A stretch of 64,000 nucleotides of DNA. Source: Mesorhizobium sp. LSJC280B00 (GTDB taxonomy: Bacteria > Pseudomonadota > Alphaproteobacteria > Rhizobiales > Rhizobiaceae). Shown here one piece after another: positions 1 through 8,705 of this stretch. Each line of letters opens with the position of its first letter. Within the stretch, counting starts at the first letter, position 1. Location of the stretch: the NCBI RefSeq assembly GCF_000502835.1, contig NZ_AYVL01000003.1:165116-229115 (forward strand), given 5' to 3'. A model generated the notes under the pieces. That model did no database searches. It saw nothing but the letters and a program-made list of their open reading frames with translations, and was not told the DNA's origin. Made by a program: the position numbers and the translations under genes.

Positions 1-978
1 GCGATTGGCGGCCCAGTAGTTCATGTCGAGATTGATCTGCCCGCCGACATGAGCGTCCGGCAGCGATTTCACGGCATCGGCCGGCATCTCTGCCTTGGCC
101 TTGGTATTGATCGGCGCATAACCGCTGGCTTCGGCAAATTTGGCCTGGCCGGCGGGGCTGCTCGCCGCGGCGAGGAATTTCATCGCCGTATCCTTGTTCT
201 TGGCACCCTTCGGTACCACCAGAACGTCGGCTGCGGTCAGGTTCTGGTTCCAGGAGACGCCGACATCGGCGCCATCCTTGTCCAGTGCGAAGACGCGGCC
301 GTTCCACAGCTGGCCGAACGTTGCTTCGCCGGATGCGATCAATTGCTGCGACTCCGCCCCGCCGCTCCACCAGACGATGTCCGACTTGATGGTGTCGAGT
401 TTCTTGAAGGCGCGATCGAGATCCAGCGGATAGAGCTTGTCCGCCGGAACACCATCGGCCAGCAGCGCGATCTCGATGACACCGGGCGCCGACCATTTGT
501 AGAAGGTCCGCTTGCCCGGGAACTTCGTCAGGTCGAACATGTCGGCCCAGCCGGCCGGTTCACCCGAAACGGCGCCCTTGTTCCAGGCGAGCACGAAGGA
601 ATAGTAGAAACTGCCGACGGCGTGATCGGTGGTGAAGCGCGGATCGAGGTCGGCCTTCGGCACGGTCTTGAAGTCGATCGGCTCGAGCAGACCGTCCTTG
701 GCCGCCTTGATGGCGAAATCCATCTCGACGTCGACGACGTCCCAGTTGACACTGCCGCTGTCGATCATCGCCTTCAGCTTGCCGTAGTCGGTCGGGCCGT
801 CCTGCATGACCTTGATGCCGGATGCAGCGGTGAACGGCTCGGCCCAGGATTTGGTCTGCGCTTCCTGGGTCGTCCCGCCCCAGCTGGTGAACACCATGTC
901 CTCGGCCTTTGCGGCCGTCGTTGCCGGAACTGTCGTTGCAATAAATCCGGCAAGGAAGCCGGTGATGATCAGTTTCAT
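1..978 (-). CDS. Extracellular solute-binding protein, PotD-like (partial)
   Basis: Periplasmic binding component of a spermidine/putrescine-type ABC importer; the C-terminus runs off the left edge, leaving 326 codons. The first 26 or so residues form a Sec signal peptide ending in AKA before EDMVFTSWGG, the usual mature start of this family. The start at 978 has a good GAGGAG ribosome site. Later segments (DVVDVEMDFAIKAAKDGLLEPID, then a tryptophan-rich FYKWSAP loop) fit the family. It is the last visible gene of the catabolic operon that starts at 5978, so it probably imports that pathway's substrate. Its permease and ATPase genes are presumably outside the window. The substrate is unknown. 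Confidence 0.85.
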   Translation of the reverse strand, partial: MKLIITGFLAGFIATTVPATTAAKAEDMVFTSWGGTTQEAQTKSWAEPFTAASGIKVMQDGPTDYGKLKAMIDSGSVNWDVVDVEMDFAIKAAKDGLLEPIDFKTVPKADLDPRFTTDHAVGSFYYSFVLAWNKGAVSGEPAGWADMFDLTKFPGKRTFYKWSAPGVIEIALLADGVPADKLYPLDLDRAFKKLDTIKSDIVWWSGGAESQQLIASGEATFGQLWNGRVFALDKDGADVGVSWNQNLTAADVLVVPKGAKNKDTAMKFLAAASSPAGQAKFAEASGYAPINTKAKAEMPADAVKSLPDAHVGGQINLDMNYWAANR

Positions 979-1062
979 TGTCGTTCTCCTCTGTTGTTTT
1001 CGTTGTTGTCTGTTCGCGATCGGTCGTTTTCGCCTTGATCGCGCATCTCCGGCCAGCGGCGG

Positions 1063-2538
1063 CTACCGCATGACAAAAGGATCGGGAATCGGGTCGTCGG
1101 AGGTGCGTATCCACACCGATTTCGAACGCGTGTAGTCGCGGATCGCATCGAGGCCGCCCTCGCGGCCGAGCCCGGATTGGCCGTAGCCGCCAAACGGAAC
1201 CAGCGGCGAGACCGCCCGATAGGTGTTGATCCAGACCACGCCGGCATGGATGCCGCGCGCCATGCGGTGGGCTTTTGCCAGATTGGTGGTGAACACGCCG
1301 GACGCCAGGCCGAATTTCGTGTCGTTGGCGAGCGAAAGCGCTTCAGCTTCGCCGTCGAAGGCTAGCACACAGAGCACCGGGCCGAAGAGCTCTTCGCGCA
1401 CGCAGGCAAGGGTCTGATCAGGCGCGTCGATAATCGTCGGCGCGTAATAGAAGCCGTCCGCCATGCCCGCGGGGCGAATGCCGCCGGTGACCAGTTGCCC
1501 GCCCGCGGCCAGGCTTTCAGCAATGATCTTCTCTATCCATTCGCGCTGGCGCGAGGTGGCGAGCGGTCCCATTTCGATCGCGGGATCCTGCGGATCGCCA
1601 ATCCTGATCGCCTCGGCTTTGCGCTTGAGCCGGGCGAGGAATTCGTCCTTCACGGAGCGCTGGACCAGCAGCCGAGAGCCGGCGACGCAGCTCTGGCCGG
1701 TGGCAGCGAAGATGCCGGCAACGACCGCGTTGGCGGCGCTGTCCAGATCGGCATCGGCAAACACCACGACCGGGCTTTTGCCGCCGAGCTCGAGCGTCGT
1801 GAAAGCGAGGTTTTCCGCCGTATTCCTGACGATCTGCCGAGCGGTCGAGGGACCGCCGGTGAAGGCGACGCGGGCGACGAGCCGATGACTGGTCAGCCGG
1901 TGACCGCAATCGTGGCCGAAGCCGGTCAGGATGTTCACGGTCCCGGCGGGAAATCCCGCCTCATGGACGAGTTCGGCGAAGGCCAGCAACGGGGCAGGGC
2001 CGTCTTCCGATGCTTTCAGAACGATGGTGCAGCCGGCCGCCAGCGCCGGCCCGAGCTTGACGGCGGACAGGAAGAGCTGCGAGTTCCACGGCACAATGGC
2101 GGCTACGACGCCAATTGGCTCCGGCCGGATGGTCACTTCCATGTCGGCCTTGTCGATGGGGACAAACGAGCCCTCGTGCTTGTCGGCCAGCCCGCCATAA
2201 TAGCGGTAATAGTCGCCGACATAGGCGATCTGGGCGCGGGTCTCGCGGATGATCTTGCCGGTATCGCGCGTCTCGAGTTCCGCCAGCCGGTCGGCATTGG
2301 CGACCACCAGATCGCCGAGCCGCACCAGAAGCTTGCCGCGTGCCGTTGCCGTCATTGCCGGCCACGTGCCGGAGCCAAGCGCCCGGTGAGCAGCTTCGAC
2401 GGCGCGGTCGACGTCATCAGACGATGCAGCGGGCATCTTCGCCCATGGCGCGCCCGTCGAGGGATCGATGCTGTCGAAGGTCGCCGCCACTTCGACGAAG
2501 CTGCCGTCAATATAGTTCCTGAATTGAGTGGTGCTCAT
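1063..2538 (-). CDS. Aldehyde dehydrogenase family protein
   Basis: NAD(P)-dependent oxidation of an aldehyde to a carboxylic acid in the cytoplasm. At 491 aa it has the full family length and all landmarks: PWN (N152), VLKASE (K175), the general base E250 in LELGGKSP and the nucleophile C284 in GQSCVAGSR. Its ATG overlaps the TGA of the upstream monooxygenase gene by four bases (ATGA), which indicates translational coupling. It probably oxidises the aldehyde made by the monooxygenase and hydrolase steps. Substrate specificity cannot be read from the sequence. Confidence 0.93.
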   Translation of the reverse strand: MSTTQFRNYIDGSFVEVAATFDSIDPSTGAPWAKMPAASSDDVDRAVEAAHRALGSGTWPAMTATARGKLLVRLGDLVVANADRLAELETRDTGKIIRETRAQIAYVGDYYRYYGGLADKHEGSFVPIDKADMEVTIRPEPIGVVAAIVPWNSQLFLSAVKLGPALAAGCTIVLKASEDGPAPLLAFAELVHEAGFPAGTVNILTGFGHDCGHRLTSHRLVARVAFTGGPSTARQIVRNTAENLAFTTLELGGKSPVVVFADADLDSAANAVVAGIFAATGQSCVAGSRLLVQRSVKDEFLARLKRKAEAIRIGDPQDPAIEMGPLATSRQREWIEKIIAESLAAGGQLVTGGIRPAGMADGFYYAPTIIDAPDQTLACVREELFGPVLCVLAFDGEAEALSLANDTKFGLASGVFTTNLAKAHRMARGIHAGVVWINTYRAVSPLVPFGGYGQSGLGREGGLDAIRDYTRSKSVWIRTSDDPIPDPFVMR

Positions 2539-3593
2539 CGCAATCCAGCTTTCGGCTCGGAAAAGGCCGGCATCACCCTGTCGATGAAGAGCTGCAGCGA
2601 TTTCTTCTTGCGCCGATGGGAAAGGCCGCTGTCGATCCAGATCGAATACTGATCGTAGCCGAGCGCTTCGTAGGCCTTCAGCCTGGCGATCACCTCGTCG
2701 GCTTCGCCAATGACCAGGTTCTGCTTGATCTTGTCAGGCGCATATTGCGGCATGGCCGCGATCTCGTCTTCGGTCAGCGCTTCCATTATGCCCTGGTGCA
2801 CCGGCTTCTTGTTCTGGAACCAGGCGCCGAACTGGCAGTAGAACTGCGACAGATCCTGCGCGAGCCGGTCAGCCTCCGCGGCATCCTCGGCGACGAAAGT
2901 ATGCATCAGCAGCATGATCTCCGGCCTTGGTACGTCGGGGTGGGCATTACACGCCGCGTTGAAACGCTCCATCAGGCTGGCCACTTCGCCATCGCCGGAG
3001 GCAAGCGGCGTCACCTGGACGTTGCATTTGCTGGAAACCGCAAAGTCGTGCGAGTTCGGATCGCGTGCGGCCACCCAGATCGGCGGATAAGGCTTTTGCA
3101 GCGGCTTGGGCGACGAGGTGGTCGACGGAAACGACCAGAACTCGCCGGCGAGTTCGAAATCACCATCCCAAAGGCCGCGGATCGCCGGCACCATCTCGCG
3201 CATACGCTGGCCGGCACCCCAGGCCTCGAGGCCCGGGAAAAGTCGCTGGTATTCGTAAGCGTAGGCGCCGCGCGCAATGCCGATGTCGAGACGGCCGCCG
3301 GTGACGACGTCGGCCATCGCTGCTTCGCCGGCAAGCTTGATCGGGTGCCAGAACGGCGCGACGATGGTTCCTGTTCCGAGCCGGATGCGCCTGGTTTTGG
3401 CGGCGAGCCAGGCGATGTTGATGAACGGGTTCGGCGAGATGGTGAATTCCATTCCGTGATGCTCGCCGATCCAGGCAGTCTCGAATCCTGCCTCTTCCGC
3501 CTGCAAAACCAGCTCCTCCAGCTCGCCGACAAGCTCGGAATGCGGCTTTGCCAGATCCGATCGCTCCATGTGCACGAAAAGCGAAAACTTCAT
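2535..3593 (-). CDS. LLM-class flavin-dependent monooxygenase
   Basis: Luciferase-like TIM-barrel monooxygenase of 352 aa that would use reduced flavin and oxygen. Visible landmarks are the N-terminal MKFSLFVHME strand, WIGEHHG (about residues 41-47), a LGTGTIVAPFWHP strand-loop, GGRLDIGIARG near 99-109 and a C-terminal luciferase-type helix. The start at 3593 gives the standard N-terminus; the open frame continues upstream without any family similarity. It begins 5 bases after the stop of the hydrolase-flavin reductase gene, which can supply the reduced flavin. RutA and bacterial luciferase are distant relatives. The substrate is unknown. Confidence 0.9.
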   Translation of the reverse strand: MKFSLFVHMERSDLAKPHSELVGELEELVLQAEEAGFETAWIGEHHGMEFTISPNPFINIAWLAAKTRRIRLGTGTIVAPFWHPIKLAGEAAMADVVTGGRLDIGIARGAYAYEYQRLFPGLEAWGAGQRMREMVPAIRGLWDGDFELAGEFWSFPSTTSSPKPLQKPYPPIWVAARDPNSHDFAVSSKCNVQVTPLASGDGEVASLMERFNAACNAHPDVPRPEIMLLMHTFVAEDAAEADRLAQDLSQFYCQFGAWFQNKKPVHQGIMEALTEDEIAAMPQYAPDKIKQNLVIGEADEVIARLKAYEALGYDQYSIWIDSGLSHRRKKKSLQLFIDRVMPAFSEPKAGLR

Positions 3594-3598
3594 CGGTT

Positions 3599-5398
3599 TC
3601 ACCCGCGGCCGGAAAGAGGAATTTGAGAAGGCGCGGGCTTGGCGAGCGGCCGGACTTCGCCTTCGACCTCGTTGCCGACATAGACGCCGAATGCATCTTC
3701 CGTACGTTCGCGCGCATAGCGGGCAAGCATCGAACGCACTGCGGGATCGGCGATCTTCAGATCCGCGATCTTCTCGAGGTCGACAAGCCGCATCTGGCGA
3801 TCGTCGGAATAGGATCCCTCGACCGTTCCGCGATAATAAACATGCGTGCGCCAGGGTTCGGCGGCATCGTCCCACACCGCGAACAGGAAGCCGAGCTGGG
3901 CGTCTATGGCCCTGGCGGCAAGGCGCCCTTTGAGGCTGCGCGCATCGTTGGGCGTGCCCAGTCCGCGCCCCGCAGGCAATTCATAAATCCCGTCGGCTGT
4001 TTCGACGAACAGCACACGGCCCTCGTTCTCGAGAATGGCGCCGACCTCCGTATCGGGGGGCGCCGCCGCCAGCGCCTCCTGGCTGAGGCCAGGCGTGACG
4101 TAGGTGCCTCTGCAATAACCGAGGGGCTGGGCTCCGTTGTGGCTGAAGTCGCGGACGCGGCCGATGAGGATCGAGTGATCGCCAGCATCGACCAGCTGCT
4201 CCATGCCGCAATCGAACACCGCAACGGAGCCGTCGATCAGCGGATTGCCGGTCCGGCCCGGTTGCCAGCTCACGGCCGCGAACTTGTCCGCTGCTTTGGA
4301 AGCGAAGATGCCGGAATGGGCCTTCTGGTCCTCTGACAGGATGTTGATGGCGAAACCTCTCGACGTCGAAAAAGCACTGTGCCCCAGCGCCCTCTTGGCG
4401 ATGCAGACAAGCACCAGCGGCGGCTCGAGTGAGACCGAGGTGAAGGAGTTGGCGGTGAAGCCGCGCGGTTCGCCTTCCGCTCCGATCGTTGTGACGATGG
4501 TGACACCGGTCAGGAAGGAGCCGAGTGCGCGCCGGAATTCGCCGCTGTCAAAGACTGCATCCGTCTCCGGCCTCACGCCAGCGTCTCCTGCCGTGTCGAG
4601 AAATTCCATGATGTGTTTGGTCACTTTTTCAGGTGAAGCCATTGCCATCATGTGCCTTTCTCCATTGAGCACGAGGCATTGGCTGTGCGGCGCAAGCCTC
4701 GCCATCGCCGCCGACATGGCCGGGGTCGAATTGCTGTCCTGCGACCCGGTCATGAACAGGGCCGGTGCGGCAAGACCGGGGAGGGCATCGGCATGCTCGG
4801 CATCGGCACGGGCAAAGAGGCGATAGGTGCGCGCGTAGCCTTCGGGGTCGACCCTTTCAAGGGCGGCGCGCGCGGTAGAGGCCGCCCCGATAAGGTTCGC
4901 CGGCAGCGGGTCGCCGAACCAGCGGGCAAGCGTAGCCGCAATGGCGGAACGGTTGCCATGGGTGCCGAGCGCGGCCGCCCGCTCGCGCACGGCCTGCGTC
5001 AAGGCCGCGGGGCGGCGGAACACCGCGTTGAGGCACACGATGGCGCGAACGCGCAAAGGGGCGCGAAGGGCGATTTCCAGTGCGACCAGCGCGCCCATCG
5101 AATGGCCGACGATCGACACCGACGCCACGCCAAGATGGTCGAGCAGGCGAACCGCCTGATCGGCGAAATCCGACAGGCTGGCTTCTTCCGGCGGCAGCGG
5201 TGAAACGCCGTGGCCGAGCATGTCGATGGCGATCAGGTCATGATGGTCTTTCATCGCCGCGATCTGATCGTGCCAGATCGCGGCGTTCATGCCGACACCG
5301 TGAATGAGCAGAACCGGCGCGCCGGAGCCGGCGCGGATGAAGCCGGTGCCGTCCGGAGCCGTGTCCCGGACCCATGCGGTGGCAGCGACGTCAGCCAT
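3599..5398 (-). CDS. Alpha/beta-hydrolase fused to flavin reductase with Nudix-like tail
   Basis: A single 599-codon frame with three parts. Residues 1-270 are an alpha/beta hydrolase with nucleophile S100 (GHSMG), acid D221 and H249. Residues 285-435 are a RutF/HpaC-type flavin reductase (FRRALGSFLTGVTIVTT, GFTANSFTSVSLEPP). Residues 450-580 look like a Nudix fold but lack the catalytic Nudix box. The reductase would supply reduced flavin to the monooxygenase encoded just downstream. Inside the frame, GTG codon 275 (4576-4574) sits 7 nt after AGGAGA (4589-4584), so a separate 325-aa reductase may also be made. The fusion could be real, or a one-base indel could have joined two overlapping genes. 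The start ATGGCTGA overlaps the stop of the previous gene. Confidence 0.8.
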   Translation of the reverse strand: MADVAATAWVRDTAPDGTGFIRAGSGAPVLLIHGVGMNAAIWHDQIAAMKDHHDLIAIDMLGHGVSPLPPEEASLSDFADQAVRLLDHLGVASVSIVGHSMGALVALEIALRAPLRVRAIVCLNAVFRRPAALTQAVRERAAALGTHGNRSAIAATLARWFGDPLPANLIGAASTARAALERVDPEGYARTYRLFARADAEHADALPGLAAPALFMTGSQDSNSTPAMSAAMARLAPHSQCLVLNGERHMMAMASPEKVTKHIMEFLDTAGDAGVRPETDAVFDSGEFRRALGSFLTGVTIVTTIGAEGEPRGFTANSFTSVSLEPPLVLVCIAKRALGHSAFSTSRGFAINILSEDQKAHSGIFASKAADKFAAVSWQPGRTGNPLIDGSVAVFDCGMEQLVDAGDHSILIGRVRDFSHNGAQPLGYCRGTYVTPGLSQEALAAAPPDTEVGAILENEGRVLFVETADGIYELPAGRGLGTPNDARSLKGRLAARAIDAQLGFLFAVWDDAAEPWRTHVYYRGTVEGSYSDDRQMRLVDLEKIADLKIADPAVRSMLARYARERTEDAFGVYVGNEVEGEVRPLAKPAPSQIPLSGRG

Positions 5399-5978
5399 GC
5401 AGGTCTCCGACCTCCTTGAGGTCCTGATAGCGGTCGCCGATACGATGGTGCGGGCGGCCACCAATCGAAGCGCCAAGCGCCACTACCAGCTCATCGGGCG
5501 CTGGCGCGTCGCCGATTTGGAAATGTACGGTCAGATAGTGGGAGCGGCGGCCTTCGTCGTTCTTGTCCATCAGCGGGATCATGATCGGGGTGTTCGGCCC
5601 TCCGCGCAGATTGGTGAAGGCGAGATAGGTCTTGGCGCCGACCGCGCGACGGTAATGGTTGCCGAAATGCAGCGTATGGATCAGCGCCGATGCATGCTCG
5701 ATCTCGCCCGCCGTGCCGCAGACCGCGGCCTTGCCATAACCCTCTATCGCCTCGCCGGAACCGGCGACGGCGATGATTTCGCGGGTCAGCAGTTCACCGA
5801 GGACGGGAGCAATAGCGCGGATCTCCGGCGACAGGTCGTCGGTGAAACCGCGGCCGGCCCAGGGATTTGTCAGCACAGCCGCGACACCGATCAGACGCAG
5901 CGGTTTTGGGGCTTCCTTGCCGCCCTCGATTAACGTGTTCTCGATGTACGTGACGATCTTTCGAATGGCTGGTTTCAT
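5391..5978 (-). CDS. Amino acid synthesis family protein (DUF1185)
   Basis: A 195-aa protein of the DUF1185/AA_synth family (PF06684), recognised from TNPWAGRGFTDDLSPEI, GYGKAAVCGTAGEIEHASALIHT and the ending IGGRPHHRIGDRYQDL. The biochemical role of the family is unknown. From memory, structures have a chorismate-mutase-like fold related to the RidA/YjgF fold, which would make it a structural counterpart of RutC. It is the first gene of the minus-strand operon, and its promoter faces the GntR gene across a palindromic site. The last 8 bases overlap the start of the hydrolase-reductase gene. Confidence 0.88.
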   Translation of the reverse strand: MKPAIRKIVTYIENTLIEGGKEAPKPLRLIGVAAVLTNPWAGRGFTDDLSPEIRAIAPVLGELLTREIIAVAGSGEAIEGYGKAAVCGTAGEIEHASALIHTLHFGNHYRRAVGAKTYLAFTNLRGGPNTPIMIPLMDKNDEGRRSHYLTVHFQIGDAPAPDELVVALGASIGGRPHHRIGDRYQDLKEVGDLHG

Positions 5979-6031
5979 GAAAGTCCTCGGTCGCCACGGC
6001 GCTGTGCAACGCCGAAATCTTTACATCATCT

Positions 6032-6045
6032 TATGGTATACCATA
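6032..6045. promoter_or_regulatory. Palindromic operator for the GntR regulator
   Basis: TATGGTATACCATA is a perfect 14-bp palindrome midway between the divergent DUF1185 gene (start 5978) and the GntR gene (start 6119). Its TGGTATACCA core matches the kind of site bound by FadR/VanR-type GntR proteins. Autoregulation and control of the catabolic operon are inferred. Confidence 0.7.
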
Positions 6046-6118
6046 CTATGGAGCACCAGAAGCCTTGTCAATCGGCTATGGAATCTGTTTTGTGGCCGGA
6101 TCGGGGTAGGGAGAGAAA

Positions 6119-6790
6119 ATGTCAGGCGATACGCTGCGGATCGACCGCTCTGCCAAGACGCTGAGGACGCTGGCGCTGGAGCGCATGCGTGAGGCGATCA
6201 TGGGCTTCCATTTCCAGCCTGGTGAAAGGCTGGTCGAGCGGCCGCTATGCGATCAGCTCGGGGTAAGCCGTTCCGTCGTGCGCGAGGTGCTGCGGCAGCT
6301 GGAGGCGGAAGGCCTGGTGCAGATGATACCGGGCCACGGACCCGCCGTGGCCAAACCGGATCTCGGCCGCACCGACGAAATCTATGAATTGCGGGCGCTG
6401 CTCGAGGGCATCGCGGCGCGGGCTTGCGCCCTGACAGCCACGGACGCGCAGATCGCCTCGCTCGATGCCGCCTTGACGAACCTGCTTGAGGCGTGGGCGT
6501 CCGGTGCGCCTGTCGAGGTGATGCGGGCAACGACCAAGTTCTACGAAACGCTGTTCGAGGCGGCGGACAAGCGCATTGCCTGGGAAATCGTGACGGGGCT
6601 GAATGTCCGCATCAACCAGCTCCGCTCAATGACGATCGCGTCGGAGAACCGCCGCGAGCCGGCGATCGCCGAAATGACCGAAATCATGGATGCAATCCGG
6701 TCGCGCAAGCCGGACGAGGCGGAGGAGGCGGCGCGGCGGCATGTCGAATCCGCGTGGCAGATCGCCCGCAACACGCTTCGCCTTGGCTGA
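6119..6790 (+). CDS. GntR-family regulator (FCD type)
   Basis: Cytoplasmic transcription factor of 223 aa. The N-terminal winged helix (about residues 15-75) contains LGVSRSVVREVLRQLEAEGLV, and the C-terminal FCD effector domain (about 85-215) contains YELRALLEGIAARACA and a terminal EEAARRHVESA helix. A clear AGGGAGAG ribosome site precedes the ATG. It is divergent from the monooxygenase operon, whose promoter region carries a 14-bp palindrome, so it most likely controls that operon and itself. FCD proteins usually bind small organic acids; the ligand here is unknown. Confidence 0.93.
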   Translation: MSGDTLRIDRSAKTLRTLALERMREAIMGFHFQPGERLVERPLCDQLGVSRSVVREVLRQLEAEGLVQMIPGHGPAVAKPDLGRTDEIYELRALLEGIAARACALTATDAQIASLDAALTNLLEAWASGAPVEVMRATTKFYETLFEAADKRIAWEIVTGLNVRINQLRSMTIASENRREPAIAEMTEIMDAIRSRKPDEAEEAARRHVESAWQIARNTLRLG

Positions 6791-6986
6791 CTGGTATGCC
6801 GCCGGCGGTCCATCGTTCCACGGCAGGCATCTAACTGGTGCGTACAGTGACATGTGTGACATGCCAATTTGCTTTCAGTTGCGGCGGCAAAATCGTATAT
6901 CGGGTCAGTTAGGTGTGCATCTCTTGCCAAATTGCTCTGTCATTCGAACGGAGTATCGGACGGACTGAGACAGAAAAAATAGTAAA

Positions 6987-7979
6987 ATGAATATGTTACG
7001 CCACAAAGTTGCCGTGGCGCCGATGATGGATTGGACGGACCGGCACTGCCGGTTCTTCCATCGCCAGCTGACGCGCGAGGCGCTGCTCTACACCGAGATG
7101 GTGGTGGCCGATGCGGTCATCCACGGCGCACGCGAGCGGCTGCTCGGCTTCGACGACAGCGAACATCCGGTTGCGCTGCAACTCGGCGGCGCCGATCCGG
7201 GAAAGCTGGCCGAGGCGGCGCGCATCGGCGAAACCTTCGGCTATGATGAAATCAACCTCAATATCGGCTGCCCGTCCGACCGCGTCCAGTCGGGCACTTT
7301 CGGCGCCTGCCTGATGAAGACGCCCGTGCTCGTCGCGGATTGCGTCGCGGCAATGAAGGCGGCGGTGAAAATACCGGTTACCGTCAAGTGCCGCATCGGC
7401 GTCGATGAGCAGGATCCGGAACCGGCACTCGATGCGTTGGCCGATGGTGTTTTCGCGGCCGGCGCCGACGCGCTGTGGGTGCACGCCCGCAAGGCCTGGC
7501 TGGAAGGACTGAGCCCAAAGGAAAATCGTGACATCCCACCGCTCGACTATGACCGCGTCTATCGGCTGAAAGCCAGAAAACAAAACAAATTCATCGGCAT
7601 CAACGGTGGCATTCAATCTCTCGCAGAGGCGCTGACGCATCTCGACCATGTCGATGGCGCCATGCTCGGCCGCGCCGCCTATCACACGCCAGGGATACTG
7701 ACCGGCATCGATGCCGCGTTTTACGGCAGCACAGCTGAGTCGTTCGATTTTGCCGCACTGATCGATGCCATGGCGGATTACGCGTCACGCCATATCGAGC
7801 AGGGCGGACGGCTCGGGCATGTCACCCGGCACATGGTCGGGCTGTTTCACGGCCTGCCCGGTGCACGCCGCTATCGGCAGATCCTGTCCACCGAGGCGAC
7901 AAAGCCCGGTGCCGGACCGGAGGTGATCAAGACGGCTTTCGCAGAGGTCGATTTCGGCCGGACCGCAGAGGCGGCCTGA
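6987..7979 (+). CDS. dusA: tRNA-dihydrouridine(20/20a) synthase DusA
   Basis: FMN-dependent reduction of uridines 20/20a in the tRNA D-loop. The 330-aa TIM-barrel protein begins VAVAPMMDWTDRHCRFFHR, the DusA signature, and carries the catalytic cysteine C95 in NIGCPSDRVQSGTFGACLM. The NGGI and GRAAY segments near residues 210-235 bind FMN phosphate and tRNA. Its 196-bp upstream region holds no other gene. It ends 8 bp from the convergent aspartic protease gene. Confidence 0.95.
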   Translation: MNMLRHKVAVAPMMDWTDRHCRFFHRQLTREALLYTEMVVADAVIHGARERLLGFDDSEHPVALQLGGADPGKLAEAARIGETFGYDEINLNIGCPSDRVQSGTFGACLMKTPVLVADCVAAMKAAVKIPVTVKCRIGVDEQDPEPALDALADGVFAAGADALWVHARKAWLEGLSPKENRDIPPLDYDRVYRLKARKQNKFIGINGGIQSLAEALTHLDHVDGAMLGRAAYHTPGILTGIDAAFYGSTAESFDFAALIDAMADYASRHIEQGGRLGHVTRHMVGLFHGLPGARRYRQILSTEATKPGAGPEVIKTAFAEVDFGRTAEAA

Positions 7980-7987
7980 GGAAAAAC

Positions 7988-8692
7988 TTAATCCCGCAAA
8001 ATCATGCGATCGCCGCGTACGTCGAAACCCGATAGCGAGCCGATGAAATTCATACCGAGAAGGCTCTGGCCGAGCGTGCCTGGTGCGGCGATCATGATGG
8101 GCATGTCCTTGCGCACGATGCCGCCGATCGACAGTTCGTCGGTTCGCACCGCCGCCGCGCGTGTCATGCCGTTGGCGGTAGAGATCGGTATGGTGAAGCG
8201 GAGAGCCGCCGAATTGAACCCGACCGCCAGCGCGTCCTCGGCGGTCAGAACGGTGCTGGTCGCGCCGGTATCGACAACCGTCAGGATCGGCGTGCCGTTG
8301 ATCGTGACGCGCGCTTCGAAATGGCCGCTGCCGGCCTTGTCCAGGGTGACGGTGGCATGGCCTTCTTCCACGCCCAGCGCCAGCGGACTGCCGGGAACAA
8401 GGCCGGCGGTGACGCGGCTGGCGAAATCCTGCAACTCATAGCGGTACTGATAGCCGGCGATCAGCGCCAGCACGATGGCACCCCAGGCGCCGAGGCTGCG
8501 GGCCATGGTGCCCAACGGCCTGCCCGATCTGACCAGGCCGGCGCCGACGAGTGCCGCTAAGGCGCCAAGCCAGATCAACTGGCTGAAATCGTAATTCTCG
8601 ATGCCGAACGTACTGCCGGCGGAATCGTTGAGCATGAGCAGGAGCACACCCGCCCCGATCGCGACGATCAGAATCCACAACAGTCGGTTCAT
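7988..8692 (-). CDS. Membrane-anchored retropepsin-like aspartic protease (TIGR02281 type)
   Basis: A 234-aa protein with three N-terminal hydrophobic segments (residues 3-20, about 38-55, 67-83) followed by a periplasmic retropepsin-like domain. The active-site motif is VDTGATSTVLT, with the aspartate near residue 142, and the flap-side motif GQSLLGMNFI is near the C-terminus. Such clan AA proteases act as dimers; their bacterial substrates are mostly unknown. It lies 13 bp downstream of the DUF1289 gene and is probably cotranscribed with it. Confidence 0.88.
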   Translation of the reverse strand: MNRLLWILIVAIGAGVLLLMLNDSAGSTFGIENYDFSQLIWLGALAALVGAGLVRSGRPLGTMARSLGAWGAIVLALIAGYQYRYELQDFASRVTAGLVPGSPLALGVEEGHATVTLDKAGSGHFEARVTINGTPILTVVDTGATSTVLTAEDALAVGFNSAALRFTIPISTANGMTRAAAVRTDELSIGGIVRKDMPIMIAAPGTLGQSLLGMNFIGSLSGFDVRGDRMILRD

Positions 8693-8705
8693 CTCTGCGG
8701 CCGGT

